From Sepiola atlantica (lineage: Eukaryota > Mollusca > Cephalopoda > Sepiida > Sepiolidae), in contig OY744522.1 of NCBI GenBank assembly GCA_963556195.1, positions 41,589,763-41,653,762 on the forward strand: a stretch of 64,000 bases of DNA, written 5' to 3'. The first letter of the stretch is position 1. Each line of letters starts with the position of its first letter. The notes under the pieces were generated by a model. The model had not been told where the DNA came from. It saw nothing but the letters and a program-made list of their open reading frames with translations, and did no database searches. Positions 10,515 through 21,151 of the stretch are shown here, in pieces. A program made the translations under genes and the position numbers.

Positions 10515-10845
10515 AGCCTCTTTCTAACAGAAGATAGATTGCGAGTCATTTTCTACTCTATCATTATTTTCATGGTAGGTGCTCGACTAGGCTCCAATCT
10601 CTGGTTCCCCTGTAAAACATTCATAGCAAAAGTACGCCGTGCTACCACCACTATAAATAGCTTTCCTTTCTTCCTCTGTATACCTGGAGCTAAACGAAAC
10701 TTTCATAAGCAAAGTTTATATCAAGGAACTATTCGTCTCTTAAACGCAATACCACGGGGCTGCTTATCAGTTGACTACAGCATGGTTGTTTTCAAGTTCA
10801 TTGTTAACACATTTTTGTCGAGTTGTTCCCTGAAGAAATAAAATG
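10515..10845 (+). pseudogene. LINE ORF2 C-terminal fragment
   Basis: The conceptual protein reads KPLSNRR, a stop, IASHFLLYHYFHGRCSTRL, then after a frame change KTFIAKVRRATTTINSFPF and LLNAIPRGCLSVDYSMVVFK. This follows the order of the C-terminal region of non-LTR retrotransposon polyproteins (LSHRR...LLYRYFHG.CS.EL...R...F...SF...LWN.LP.GCF). Stops and a frameshift make it dead. The same family occurs inverted at 11.25 kb and in direct orientation at 35.9 kb. Confidence 0.65.
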
Positions 10846-10875
10846 TTGCCTGGATCCAACCATAGTATGTTATGT

Positions 10876-11112
10876 TCAGAGTGTTATTCTAACAATCCAC
10901 CTACCACAAGCCATTGAACCTCTTTCTCGAGTGGCCTTTGGCACTTGATTAGCGATGACTTGTGAGCAAAAGCTCTTCATCTTTCTGTCATGTTCAAATT
11001 TGAAATAGATGCTGTAGATGCGTTCATGCAGCTTTATAAGGTGCACTGACCATCGAACGATCTGCCAGTGGAGCTGTAATGGATTTTTAACCAACAAGTC
11101 ATCGCTCATCAA
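10876..11112 (-). other. Unassigned 78-codon open frame
   Basis: A minus-strand frame with plausible composition but no recognised motif, lying between two inverted LINE fragments. It may be retrotransposon-derived sequence. No function is proposed. Confidence 0.15.
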
Positions 11113-11254
11113 GGTCGTGAGTCCACTGAATGGATAATAGTTAAATATATTGTAAGTTAAACGATGATCGCCACCATGCGAAGATTAGAAACAATGTGTG
11201 GGATGGGCAATATATTACTTAAGTGGAATAAATTATTAAAGAGAAGAGCTTAAC

Positions 11255-11497
11255 AAGAATTCGTTTACATTAGACTTTGAGACGACAATGTTGTAGTCTG
11301 CTTGGAAGCAGCCTCGCGGAATTTTGTTCCACAGATGAGATGTTGTAAGAAAGAAACTATGTTCATGGAAGTTCAGTTTGGTTTTTGATACAGAGATAGA
11401 GAACGGGAAATTCTTTGTTATTGTTTTAGCTAGGCGAGTTCTTGCTGTGAATGTTTTACAGAGGGGTCATGGATTGGAGCTCAGTCGAGCACCTACA
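11255..11497 (-). pseudogene. LINE ORF2 C-terminal fragment, inverted copy
   Basis: Read on the minus strand from 11497 the conceptual protein gives GARLSSNP, KTFTARTRLAKTITKNFPF, then HEHSFFLTTSHLWNKIPRGC. It shares the LINE C-terminal order with 10515-10845 but keeps a better SFF...LWNKIPRGCF block. A stop interrupts the early part. With the 10.5-kb fragment it forms a divergent-age, convergently oriented pair. Confidence 0.7.
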
Positions 11498-11567
11498 CTG
11501 AACATAACGATAAAGTAGAGAGGCTAGCAACATCTCTTCTGTGTGAAAGAGGCTGCAGGGTTGAGTA

Positions 11568-11900
11568 TTGATTTACTCCTCTCCAGGAGTTAGGCACAAG
11601 GCCAGTTTTTATCTTACTCCCACAAGTAAGATGTTACCCAAGGTCGGGTCGGGAAAGTGGGGTTTAAAAATTGCCTGGGCAGCCCCGTCGGCATTCCCCG
11701 GTAGGGGCAAACTTACTCCTCCACAAAGAGGGGAGGCAAAGCCTGGGAGGGTGGACCTCCTAGAACTGCACAGGACAGACCCATAGACCGGCGTAAATCA
11801 AGCCCCGAAGGCCAAGACAATACCAGTTTATGGGGTGTAGTATCCATCGGAACAGATACTACACTTTGATCTTAGCCAAAAGGCCAAGAAGCATATTATT
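11568..11900 (-). mobile_element. U2 snRNA-headed SINE, copy A
   Basis: On the minus strand the element starts with GCTTCTTGGCCTTTTGGCTA and AGATCAAAGTGTAGTATCTG, almost identical to the first about 40 nt of spliceosomal U2 snRNA. The roughly 290-nt body is not U2. It is flanked by CTGCAGGGTTGAGTA at 11553-11567 and again at 11901-11915, a 15-bp direct repeat that indicates target-primed retrotransposition (the last five bases may partly belong to the SINE tail). The body contains GC-rich complementary blocks (GCCTCCCCTCTTTG) likely to fold. Confidence 0.8.
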
Positions 11901-12308
11901 CTGCAGGGTTGAGTAGCGATAACCCCCTTCGAGGTTACGGAGTCGGTTTTGTACTGTCAAGACAAGAAAAGTTACTCAGAACGGCACTTTCTCTGATACT
12001 GCAGCGGTACTCTGTCTTAGCATGTATCTGGCTCTTATAGAGATTAGGGAAATACTATTTTAGATTTGTCCACCCATACTTATAAGAGGTTATGTCCGTC
12101 CGTTCGTCGGTTATGTTGTCAGGAGGCAGCAATGTTACACGTCTTTTTTTACATTTTTTATATTTAGAAATATTAAATTTTGAATGTCATTACCACCTTA
12201 ACACTGTCCGTATGTCGTGTAATTACCTAGTTTTCTAAATATAGCTTAATGTATACGATGTCTTCGTGGATTAAGCCAAATCCCACCCTTCATAAAATGA
12301 GGCCGTGT

Positions 12309-12580
12309 AATAAATAGCTAATTAAGGCGGAACAGGGTTTCAAGTGGTCTTCAGAATCTGGAGCCATTCTCAAGGACCCGCGCTGTTTCCTTTTTGTTTT
12401 GTTTTTCGACAAACGTTAACAAGAACTTTGAATTCACTCAACCGAAAAGTCCCCTTCAACACTGAAATAATGAAAAAACTAGACAGATCGGTCTAACGGT
12501 GTCGCCATTAAATAGACACACCATGGAGAAAGAAAAAAAAGAAAGAAATCGTTTCTCCGCTCTCTGATTTCGAAGGGTTT
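12309..12580 (+). repeat. Dispersed repeat, copy 1 (inverted partner at 22.67 kb)
   Basis: This segment matches the reverse complement of 22665-22996 over about 270 bp. Shared landmarks are AAATAGCTAATTAAGGCG, GGAGCCATTCTCAAGGACCC, CGCGCTGTTT and ACACCATGG. An A/G-rich run here corresponds to a long CT microsatellite in the partner. Element class is unknown. Confidence 0.75.
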
Positions 12581-14031
12581 TTTTTAAATTTAAAATTAGA
12601 ATATATCATCCAAGAAAGTTAGAGAGTATAATGGATAAACCGTTTTAAATCTAACAACAATGATGAGAATAAACGTCAGAATTATCATCTAAATAAGGAA
12701 AATATCAACAATTTATCATCTTAAAAGGTCAGAGAATACAACGGTTGAAACTTTGGCATATCTTTACCACGATGTGGATTATACTGTAGCGTGGGTCCAG
12801 GCATGAATGAAATGTTGACAATGGTCACATCTTTTGATGTACGAAGGACTGACTAACAAATAAAATATAATACACTAGCAGGACCCGTGTCAATGCGTTG
12901 CCCGGGGGTATATGAAAAAATGATTTAACTTTTTTAAAAGATATATATTAATTCTGAAAAATAAAATAAAATAACGTCTTTCACTATAATGTACGTTATT
13001 AAAATAGGATTAAGCCATGTTTTTATATGAAGATAAATATAATTGTAGTTAAACTGTTTTTTGTAAATAACTAACTAAAAGCGAGTTATCGAAGTTTCAA
13101 GCGGTGTCTAGGCTCGCTAAAATAAAGTTTTGAATAGTAGCCCCCTTCCCGCCATAACTAAGTATTTATCGTTTTCAATGAAATAAAATAGTACAAATAA
13201 TGACTTGAAAATGTTAGCTATTCGTTTCGTCGTACTTTGCGAGCGGTGACGGGGCAAAATAATACACGTTAGAAATTTGTTGTGTGAAGTCTTCTGATGT
13301 TTATTTATTTATTTATTTATTTTACAAATATTATTTTTGTCTGTGTAATAATTACTATTAAATGAATACACGGCGCACTTACTTATGTATTAGTTTGGTA
13401 TTTCACTTTATGCATTTTCCTTTAACATCAGTAAATATAATTATAAAAAAGAGTATTTTTATGAATATGATTTGCTTCCTCTCTGAAACCGGATCTGTAT
13501 AATTTTTTTTCAAAATATGACATACTTTCAAAGATATGCATAATCACAAAGATACTTTTTAAAAACTTTTGTTCGCCCGAAGCGTAAGGGTCTAATGCGC
13601 CATGGGCCAGATTAATAGGAGGGGGTAACCTGGTTATTTGTTGGCCATCAGGATGTTTGTTCACATTACCTTTAAATGTCTGCATGTTTGTAAGGCCGGG
13701 GAAACAGGGAAGAGAACAGGGAGCAGGGAGCAGGGAGTAGGGAGAGAATTCCGGGTAAAGAAGCGAATTAGAGAATCTTCCAGCATCTTAGGATATCTAC
13801 AGCTAATAAGAAGGCTTTTGCTGCTTGTCGGGTGGATCTGGGATATTTATTTTACGTAAATGGAACAAAATGATTACATACGGGCATTTCGATGAACCCT
13901 CCTGGCGTTTTTATTAAAAAAAAGATCAATAAACCTTTTCATGCTGTTTTTGATCTTGATGTAGCGTTTTATATTAATTATTTCCCCGGACAGATAAACA
14001 GATAGACCACAAATGTATCTATATAAATTCT
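12581..14031. other. Spacer, mostly unassigned
   Basis: At about 12876 the motif CTAGCAGGACCCGTGTCAAT followed by GCGTTGCCCGGG resembles a sequence at 30193, suggesting the edge of a dispersed repeat. A small AGGGAGC-type run lies at about 13715-13745. The rest shows no supported gene. Confidence 0.4.
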
Positions 14032-14340
14032 AAGTACTTATGCAGATTAGGACCCAAGCTAAAATCGACTTGGCGTCGGTTTGGTTTAGGGTTAGGGTTA
14101 GGGTTAGTGTTAGGGTTAGGGTTAGGGTTAGGTTAGGGTTAGTGTTAGGGTAAGGGTTAGGGTAGGGTTAGGGTTAAGGTTAGGGTCAGTGTTAGTGTTA
14201 GGGTTAGGGTTAGGGTTAGGGTTAGGGTTAGTGTTTGTGTTTGTGTTAGTGTTAGGGTTAGGGTGAGGGCTAGGTTGGATTAGAGTTAGTGTTAGGGTTA
14301 GTGTAAGGGTAAGGTTGGGTCTTAATCTGCATAAGTACCA
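14032..14340. repeat. Interstitial telomeric array bracketed by inverted repeats
   Basis: Bases 14083-14315 are (TTAGGG)n with scattered variants (TTAGTG, TTTGTG, TAAGGG). The array is enclosed by a 26-bp inverted repeat, 14032-14057 against 14315-14340, matching at 23 of 26 positions. The total unit is 309 bp. TTAGGG is the telomere repeat of molluscs and vertebrates. Confidence 0.9.
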
Positions 14341-14820
14341 AAATGCGTACACGAAATATTACCTCTCAAAATGTGACGTGCCCACTGAATGCACGACTTA
14401 CAAAAAGAGGATTAGGGTAAATACATATGTGAAATAGCATAAATGAATAAAAGAAAAAAAGAACGTGCGAAGGGAGAAAAAAGGGGAAATTAAGTAAGAG
14501 GAAAAGTTAGGGAGATAAGGGAAAAATAAGTGGGGAAGGAGAGGAGAAGAGCGGATAAGTACGAATGATTATTATAAAGAAAGAAATATTGCTCTAAAAT
14601 AGATGACGTCATAAAGGATGAATGGTAGTTTTTGCAAGTCTATAGATGGATAGATAGAACACATACTGACTCAACTCGTTACGTGTCGCCTAGAATGATA
14701 CCACAACTGTGGATCTTGATATCTTGTTTGTCAACGTGCAAACTTCATGATTATTATAAATAATGATGAGCTGTAGTACGGCGAAATATGTGTTCGTGGG
14801 TAACTATTTGATCTATGAAT

Positions 14821-14821
<1 letters not shown>
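14341..14821. other. Spacer, nothing recognised
   Basis: Purine-rich at 14450-14560. A TGACGTCATAAAGGATGAAT motif at about 14604 recurs near 18.77 kb. No gene is supported. Confidence 0.4.

Positions 14822-14877
<56 letters not shown>
14822..14877. repeat. (AT)n microsatellite
   Basis: Pure AT dinucleotide array. Confidence 0.95.
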
Positions 14878-14878
<1 letters not shown>

Positions 14879-15205
14879 CATTTATAATATTTATAAATAA
14901 CTGTTAAATTATTAATACCTACAGACGCTAGTGTTTCAAGCTTATTGCTTTCATTAGTGCAGTAAAGTAACAATTTCAGACGGTCGCGAGGCACGAACCC
15001 GGTTCACAGAGTGAGCCTAGAATCTGGAAGTAGTCGCCATATCTTTATGACCACCGGAAACTGTCACATGACTAAGGGAAATTAAGATCTATATGTACCT
15101 GGAAGCGGGTACAGATAGAAGATTTGTCTAGGGTGTTCGACGAACGTATTCGGAACTTTGCATGAGAGCTTTTTGACACTCTATATTTAACATCTCGGAT
15201 AGTGC

Positions 15206-15504
15206 GCTATTTATCTACGTCCCACACAGTAGAATGTGACACAAGGTCGGAAAGTGGGTATGCACTCCAGAGGAGAAGTGCTAGCGGCGCCTTAAAAATT
15301 GCCTGGGCAGAGTACCTCAGACATTAAGCATCAAACTTAATCCTCCCCAAAGAGGGTAGGCAAAGCCTGGGAGCGCTACTTCCCAGATCTGCACAGGACA
15401 GACCCACTGACCGGCACAAATCCAGGCCCGAAGACCCGGACAATACCAGTATGGAGTGCAGTATCCATCGGAACAGACACCACACTGTGATCCAAGCCAA
15501 AAGC
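15206..15504 (-). mobile_element. U2-headed SINE, tandem unit 1
   Basis: First of three head-to-tail copies. The body matches copy A, but the U2 head is eroded (GATCCAAGCC instead of GATCTTAGCC on the plus strand) and truncated before the usual 5' end. Confidence 0.75.
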
Positions 15505-15812
15505 CCTATTTATCTACGTCCCACACAGTAGAATGTGACACAAGGTCGGAAAGTGGGAATGCACTCCAGAGGAGGAGTGCTAGGGGCTTTTAAAAAATTG
15601 CCTGGGCAGAGTGCCTCAGACATTAAGCACTAAACTCAATCCTCCCCAAAGAGGGGAGGCAAAGCCTGGGAGCGCCACTTCCCAGAACTGCACAGGACAG
15701 ACCCATTGACCGGTGTAAATCCAGACCCGAAGATCCAGACAATACCAGTATGGGGTGCAGTATCCATCGGAACAGATACTACACTTTGATCTTAGCCAAA
15801 AGGCTGAGTACG
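15505..15812 (-). mobile_element. U2-headed SINE, tandem unit 2
   Basis: Nearly identical to unit 3. It retains the U2 head through TACTCAGCCTTTTGGCTAAG on the minus strand. The junction with unit 1 is direct, with no target-site duplication between units, so the array grew by duplication or by template switching rather than independent insertion. Confidence 0.8.
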
Positions 15813-16121
15813 CCAAAAGCCCTATTTATCTACGTCCCACACAGTAGAATGTGACACAAGGTCGGAAAGTGGGTATGCACTCCAGAGGAGGAGTGCTAGG
15901 GGCTTTTAAAAAATTGCCTGGGCAGAGTGCCTCAGACATTAAGCACTAAACTCAATCCTCCCCAAAGAGGGGAGGCAAAGCCTGGGAGCGCCACTTCCCA
16001 GAACTGCACAGGACAGACCCATTGACCGGCGTAAATCCAGACCCGAAGATCCAGACAACACCAGTATGGGGTGCAGTATCCATCGGAACAGATACTACAC
16101 TTTGATCTTAGCCAAAAGGCA
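15813..16121 (-). mobile_element. U2-headed SINE, tandem unit 3
   Basis: Unit 3 differs from unit 2 by only a few bases, much less than either differs from unit 1. This indicates a recent duplication of a dimer or of one unit. The head ends at GCCTTTTGGCTAAG on the minus strand. Confidence 0.8.
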
Positions 16122-16156
16122 AAATATTCATAAATAAATGTTATATATATATATAT

Positions 16157-16185
16157 GTGATCTTCTATTTGTGACGTTATAAAGG

Positions 16186-16241
<56 letters not shown>

Positions 16242-16262
16242 CACAAATAGAAGATATCACAA
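16157..16262. repeat. Foldback around a CA/TA microsatellite
   Basis: About 22 bp at 16157-16178 (TGATCTTCTATTTGTGAC) recur inverted at 16238-16260 with one small indel. Between them lies ACACACAC followed by (AT)n. The whole would form a stem closed by an AT-rich cruciform-prone loop. Confidence 0.75.
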
Positions 16263-16375
16263 TGAGATAACGTTATCGGCTAAACATGTTGAAGACATCA
16301 GGATGTGATCTTTTTTTAACGCCATAAATGGTGAAGCAACAAAAGGATCATGCCATCTATGAAAACAGAGAACAT

Positions 16376-18144
16376 AGACGTCTGCGACCAGCGATAATAG
16401 CTTTCTAATAAAAATTAAATGTACGCATCGTATTAATTTCAGCAATTGTTTTGCGGAATTTCTGGCACATTATGACACTATTCGATTGATTTACATATTG
16501 TTGTGAATAGTTTTACAGCCATTTACGTTCTTTTTAGGATGACCAGAGGTAATAGCTTTTTTATTTCTTAGCAACGATGGGACGTACAAAATCACTAACT
16601 GAGATAGAAAAAATAAATTATCATAAAGGAAACGGCTAAAGGGACTTTGCCTGCTGTACTTATCCGAACAATTAGTCGCCATGAGGATACTGTAAAAAGT
16701 TTCTGAAGGATCCTTCCCCAAAGGAGAAACGATCAGATGCTGGAATATCCACGACTGTTACCAACAGAGATTTGAAGAATATTGGTCGTCAACTCCGTAG
16801 AAAAGCTGGACAGTCAATCAAATCAATGTTCACAGCAGTTGAGTTGGCTGACGTACCACATTCAACAAGGAACGCAATTCTTTCAAATAATCGCTTCTGT
16901 GGAAGTATTCTCTTACTTAAAGACACACACATTTGAGAATTGAATGGGCAAGGAAATATATGAAGATGGATTTGAGTAAGGTTCTTTTCACTGATGAGAC
17001 CCAAACAGCACTTGATGGACATGATGGCTGGTAAAAAGGATGGATTTATTCCAAAGATGAGTATACCCATCGTTTGAGATGACAACACATAGATGGGTGA
17101 ATCATAATATGGGCGGGTATCATTGGATATAGACTTGTTGGTCCTATAAGAGTAGCAGAAGGAGTAAACATTACGTCTTAAAAATGCTTTTAATGGAAAT
17201 CGCTCCAAACAAGGCATGAAGCTACTTGATGTGAGAAGCTAAAAGAAATACTACTTCAAGGTTTAAAACTAGCCAACGATATCTGTCAGGTGGATAGTTT
17301 CCAACCAGAAAAAAACAGCAATTGTTTCCCCTTTGTCAGAAAAATCGCTTATAGAATGTGAGGACTACAGGATAAAATAAATTAAGCGAGAGTTACGATG
17401 GTGCCAAAAGTTAGTCCAATGTTTATTTTCTACCTTCCTGCTATATGCTGCAATCTTTTGAGAGAATCTCTTGTACCTTGATGACATAACTCTTGCTCAA
17501 CTGAGGGACTTTGTTTTCACGCACGAGAATAGCCCTTCTCACTCTGCCTATGTCACTTAAGCATTCTTAGCATCTTTGGGCATCAAAGGTACAAGGTTGA
17601 TGGTTTGGCCTCCATGCTTCCCTGATTAACACACAATAGAAAACTTTTGGTCTATCATCAATGTCATTGGGCGTACAAATTTCGTCTAAAACGAACTCAT
17701 GGGAAGCCATTAATACTGCAGCAAGGCAGTGCCACCAGCCACTATTAAGAAAAATCATTTGTACAGACAATACAAGTTATAAAAGTCTATGGTTGCTAAA
17801 ATATCTGTTCATTAGATGCATTGAACTATATATCATGACATATTTAATTATATCAATTAATTGTTAACTTTCATTCATCATCATCGTATTTATTACCTCT
17901 TATTTTCATTGCTAAACGGTAAATTTGGTTGTTTTAACTGGAAAGCGATTACCATTGGTCGGTAAACATTCAATGATTTCAACACACGTTTTATTTTGCA
18001 AATACTAACTATGAGATTATGCTTCTATCTCAGCAGCACTTTTATAACAGAATGATCGATTACCTGAAAAGAAACAGAAATTGAGTCATGAAAAATTGAG
18101 AAATAACTGTCTTCGTTACAAAGCTATTACCGCTGGTCGCAGTG
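16376..18144 (+). mobile_element. Tc1-like transposon with IR/DR ends
   Basis: Outer inverted repeats lie at 16382-16404 (CTGCGACCAGCGATAATAGC) and 18120-18142. A second, related pair lies inside at 16541-16560 and 17941-17960. Two binding-site-like repeats per end is the IR/DR arrangement of many Tc1 family elements. TA dinucleotides flank both ends. The element contains a decayed transposase gene. Confidence 0.75.
16577..17810 (+). pseudogene. Tc1-family transposase, dead
   Basis: The ATG at 16577 opens MGRTKSLTEIEK, followed by many stops and frame changes. Recognisable blocks are TTVTNRDLKNIGRQLRRKAG (helix-turn-helix region), KVLFTDETQTALDGHDGW (first catalytic D at about 16990), IIWAGIIGYRLVGPIRVAEG, HENSPSHSAYVT (about 17520) and LGIKGTRLMVWPPCFPD followed by IENFWSII. 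In the second catalytic block the usual aspartate is E. The product would be a cut-and-paste DNA transposase; this copy cannot encode one. Confidence 0.75.
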
Positions 18145-18195
18145 TAAATACTAGACGAACCATCTTTACCAAGACGATCTAGTATATTACTCACC

Positions 18196-18434
18196 TATTT
18201 ATCTACGTCCCACAAAGTAGAATGTGACACAAGGTCGGAAGGTGGGAATTTTCACTCTAGAGGAAGAGTGAGGTGAATCTCAAAAAATTGCCTGGGCAGG
18301 GCGCCTCAGACAGTAAGCAATAAACTTACTCCTCCCCAAAGAGGGGAGGCAAAGCATGGGAGGGGGTTAACCTCCCATAACTGCACAAGACAGTCAGAAC
18401 AGATATTACACTTTGATCCCAGCCAAAAGACCAA
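18196..18434 (-). mobile_element. U2-headed SINE, copy C
   Basis: Shares CTATTTATCTACGTCCCAC at its 3' end and the conserved body with the 15-kb units. It has an internal deletion near the head (the stretch between CACAAGACAG and TCAGAACAGA is shortened) and an eroded U2 head. Confidence 0.75.
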
Positions 18435-18948
18435 GGAAGCATCCGAATATTACTAACACTTTATTGTCATCTTGTAATCTTTTTAGCTTATATCCGTGCA
18501 CACTTAATGATGCCATAAAATGATGACGTCATAAAATTCATGTTTAATTGACTACTTAATCCTTTAATGACATCAACATATTTTCACAAAATAATGATTA
18601 TTTCACAACATTATGACGCCATACATCATATAAGGGAGACGGGAAAGAAGTTCTTTATCTAAAGGGGGTCACGATTATTGTGTTAGAATAACCTCTAGAG
18701 CGCTATAGGTCTAGTATTTATATGAATATGGATTATATCAGAGAGGATGAAAGGTAGTTGTCAAAAGGAGCGTGACGTCATAAAGGAAGAATAGTAGTTG
18801 CCATAACTTGTGGATGCATATGTTTGTTTGAGAGTAGTCACAGAAGCAGCAGCAGCCTCTCGGCCTTGTTGTGTATAGTGTCTAAGGTACAAATCTGAAA
18901 TCTTACAGATATAACATCGAATAGCTACGGCTATGACTTCATGCAGAC

Positions 18949-19123
18949 CAGGCAATCCTGAGGCAGGATCTTAATGGGCTCTGTGCAGCAGTCCGATTTC
19001 TATCAATAGCCCCCCAAAATAAGTTACAGTACCAGTTGTAACTGCTGGTTGCTGCGTTTTGTTGTTGTTGCACGAATCGGACCGCTGCACACAGCCCCCA
19101 CAAAAATCGTGCCTCAGGATTGT
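18949..19123. repeat. Foldback with ~50-bp arms
   Basis: 18949-18998 begins CAATCCTGAGGCAGGATC and contains GGGCTCTGTGCAGCAGTCCG. It is matched inverted by 19072-19123. The loop is about 75 bp. Mismatches are spread along the arms. A MITE or old foldback is likely. Confidence 0.7.
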
Positions 19124-19485
19124 TTGTTCTGCATAAAGTGTTTCTCAGTCACCGTAACTTTTCTTTATACTTGCTAATTTACAGATGTTTATTCCAGACA
19201 CCTGCAGAAACAATGCCCACTAGTGGCATACGAAATAAGGGAAGGTTTAACCCAGGAAACAGAAGTTAAATGAAGGTTGAACACGCGCAGAAACAACATT
19301 GTGATGCACACTCTATAAATTTGCGAACCGCACCTGACCCGCCCTTGTTTTCTACACGCAGAGGCGACTACAAGACGACGAATTATAATGTTGACTTTTT
19401 CTAGATTTTCACTAGAGCCTTGTTAGTCGGATAACTGTCATGCTACCACGTTATCACCTCTTGGGGGTGGGGCTGCTGCATTCAC

Positions 19486-19568
19486 TTTATAAACAAATAA
19501 TCGTCTTTGTACTGTAATATACCTCTCTTTCACAAGTAGCCACATAGAGTGACGCACAAATGGTAAGT
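19486..19568 (+). promoter_or_regulatory. Possible TOP-type promoter and first exon (ATG|GTAAGT)
   Basis: TTTATAAACA at 19486-19495 is followed about 33 bp later by the pyrimidine tract ACCTCTCTTTCAC. After a short leader an ATG at 19560-19562 is followed directly by GTAAGTTTT. TATA spacing, a TOP-like start and an exon ending right after the ATG are features of many ribosomal-protein genes. I could not find a convincing second exon: the nearest good acceptor, TTTATTTCATAG at about 19670, opens into a stop. It could be a chance arrangement or a gene remnant. Confidence 0.25.
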
Positions 19569-20029
19569 TTTCAGGCTGAGATCACAGTGTAGTATATGTT
19601 ATTCTCATGCATTAGCTCATCCTTTCGGATATGGCGAACAGTTTTTGCCTTTCGTCTCTTTATTTCATAGGTCTAATAGGTTTATTCATTGTCCATTGCT
19701 TGTGGTGTCCTCATCCGGATGAGAAAATGCATATTGGGGGATTGGGCTTGATTTCCACTATTACCTGATTCTGTGTCTAAGTTTTTCGATTTAAAGCCAA
19801 AGCATTGGTACTTTGTCCAAATCCGGAAGCTTACAGGTCGTTGGCAGAGGATCTAAGACAATTATTGTCTTTATCTTGAAGAATAATTCTTTGTTTCGGA
19901 ATGAAGCCATACACAATAAATCTTTTATTTTTCATACAATGAACACCTCTTCAATCTAATATTATTAGAGTGGGCTTATTCAGTTCTCACACGAACATTA
20001 CCAATAATCACATCGGTAAAAACAGGTAA
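19569..20029. other. Spacer, nothing recognised
   Basis: A polypyrimidine tract ending in AG near 19670 is the only splice-like signal. No coding sequence is supported. Confidence 0.4.
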
Positions 20030-20240
20030 TTGTCTTTGGAGCACAAGTGACAATAAGTCTCCCTTAATTTCCGATACTCTCCGCGGTGTTTGATCTCCAT
20101 TGCACTCACTTTGCGTTCACGCAACAGATGTTTACCATTGAATTTTTGTTGACTTTCTCTGGAATTTTACTAACTATATGTCTCCCCAATGTTCCAGTTC
20201 ACTCTGTACCCTTTCCAGTGGTTTGCGGGGTTTATGAGCT
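20030..20240 (-). repeat. LINE 3' UTR fragment, degenerate
   Basis: This stretch shares GTGACAATAAGTCTCCC, TTCCAGTG and the surrounding order with 20510-20760. It is an older copy of the same minus-strand repeat. Confidence 0.5.
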
Positions 20241-20509
20241 AGTGTGCAAGTGAACATGAGAAACACACTGGATATTTTTGTTATTAAGATTTGAGTTTCA
20301 TAAATACATGGGTGTAGACGGTTGGAGACTTACAATGATGCACACTCCTGTCAGATCCAAATTACAATACGAACATTAATTCATAGCCTTATATCCGTTC
20401 ATGTGATACTGATAACCAATTTATAAATTCAAGTATGGAAATAAATTGTACTGAAAGTATTTCAGTGATAACTGTTTTATTATTATTTGTACTCACTAGG
20501 TCATCAGTG

Positions 20510-20940
20510 ATTGCTCACCGACAACTGGTGATATTTCCTGGAGTCTGAATGACCACAAGTCTCCCCAGATTTCCAGTGTTATCCATCTCTTTTCGATAGC
20601 CACTGCAAATAACTTTGCAGTATCACAGCAGCCGTTTACCATTGATTTCTCGCTGGTAAGGACCATTGGTCTTCTCTGGGATTTGGGTGACAATAAGCTT
20701 CCCCAAGGTCCCAGCATTCTCTGCACTTCCAGTGGAGGTCTGGTTTGTGCTGTCCCCCATCTGCCTTCTCATCTTCCTTGATCCTATGCACATATTTTGT
20801 GTGGTGTCAGCCTAGGCTAGTACTATTTGGGGGGGGGGGCTTATGGTGTTTCTTGTTATTTCTGTTCATTGGTTCATTTTTGTGTCGTGTCAGCTGAGGT
20901 TGATGTAATTTATTGGGGGGCTCATTAAGTGATATTTCTG
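20510..20940 (-). repeat. 3' UTR of the RLE-type LINE, inverted relative to 63.8 kb
   Basis: Read on the minus strand this region matches 63780-63920: shared blocks include the AGACCTCCACTGGAA type, GAAGATG and the ACACCACAC...CAGCTGAGG type near a homopolymer run. A second partial end (GTCAGCTGAGGTTGATG) follows at 20888-20935. The 3' UTR of the LINE at the end of the window is therefore present here without its coding part. A 76-codon minus-strand frame in it is not a gene. Confidence 0.55.
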
Positions 20941-21091
20941 TGTTTTTTGTTATGTGGTATTCTTTCTGTGGTTTTGTTTTCTACCTGTTGTAGATTTCGT
21001 AGCTAATACGGTTTGGTTTCCGCATTCGAGGATTTTCTTAAGATTGCAGCTGTTTTGATCATTGCTGTCGTTTGTATAGTTTCAATGATAC

Positions 21092-21151
<60 letters not shown>

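Noticed and set aside
11846..11893. Functional U2 snRNA gene
   Set aside because: Only the first about 40 nt resemble U2; the Sm site, 3' stem-loops and upstream promoter elements are missing.
14128..14352. Open frame of Asn-Pro / Thr-Leu repeats
   Set aside because: It is the telomeric array read on the minus strand.
15616..16195. Open frames with cysteine-rich sequence in the SINE array (similar ones at 50272 and 50497)
   Set aside because: They recur because the SINE copies recur; the frame is not conserved in the older copies.
16789..17217. 142-codon minus-strand open frame
   Set aside because: It is antisense to the Tc1 transposase remnant, whose conserved blocks lie on the plus strand.
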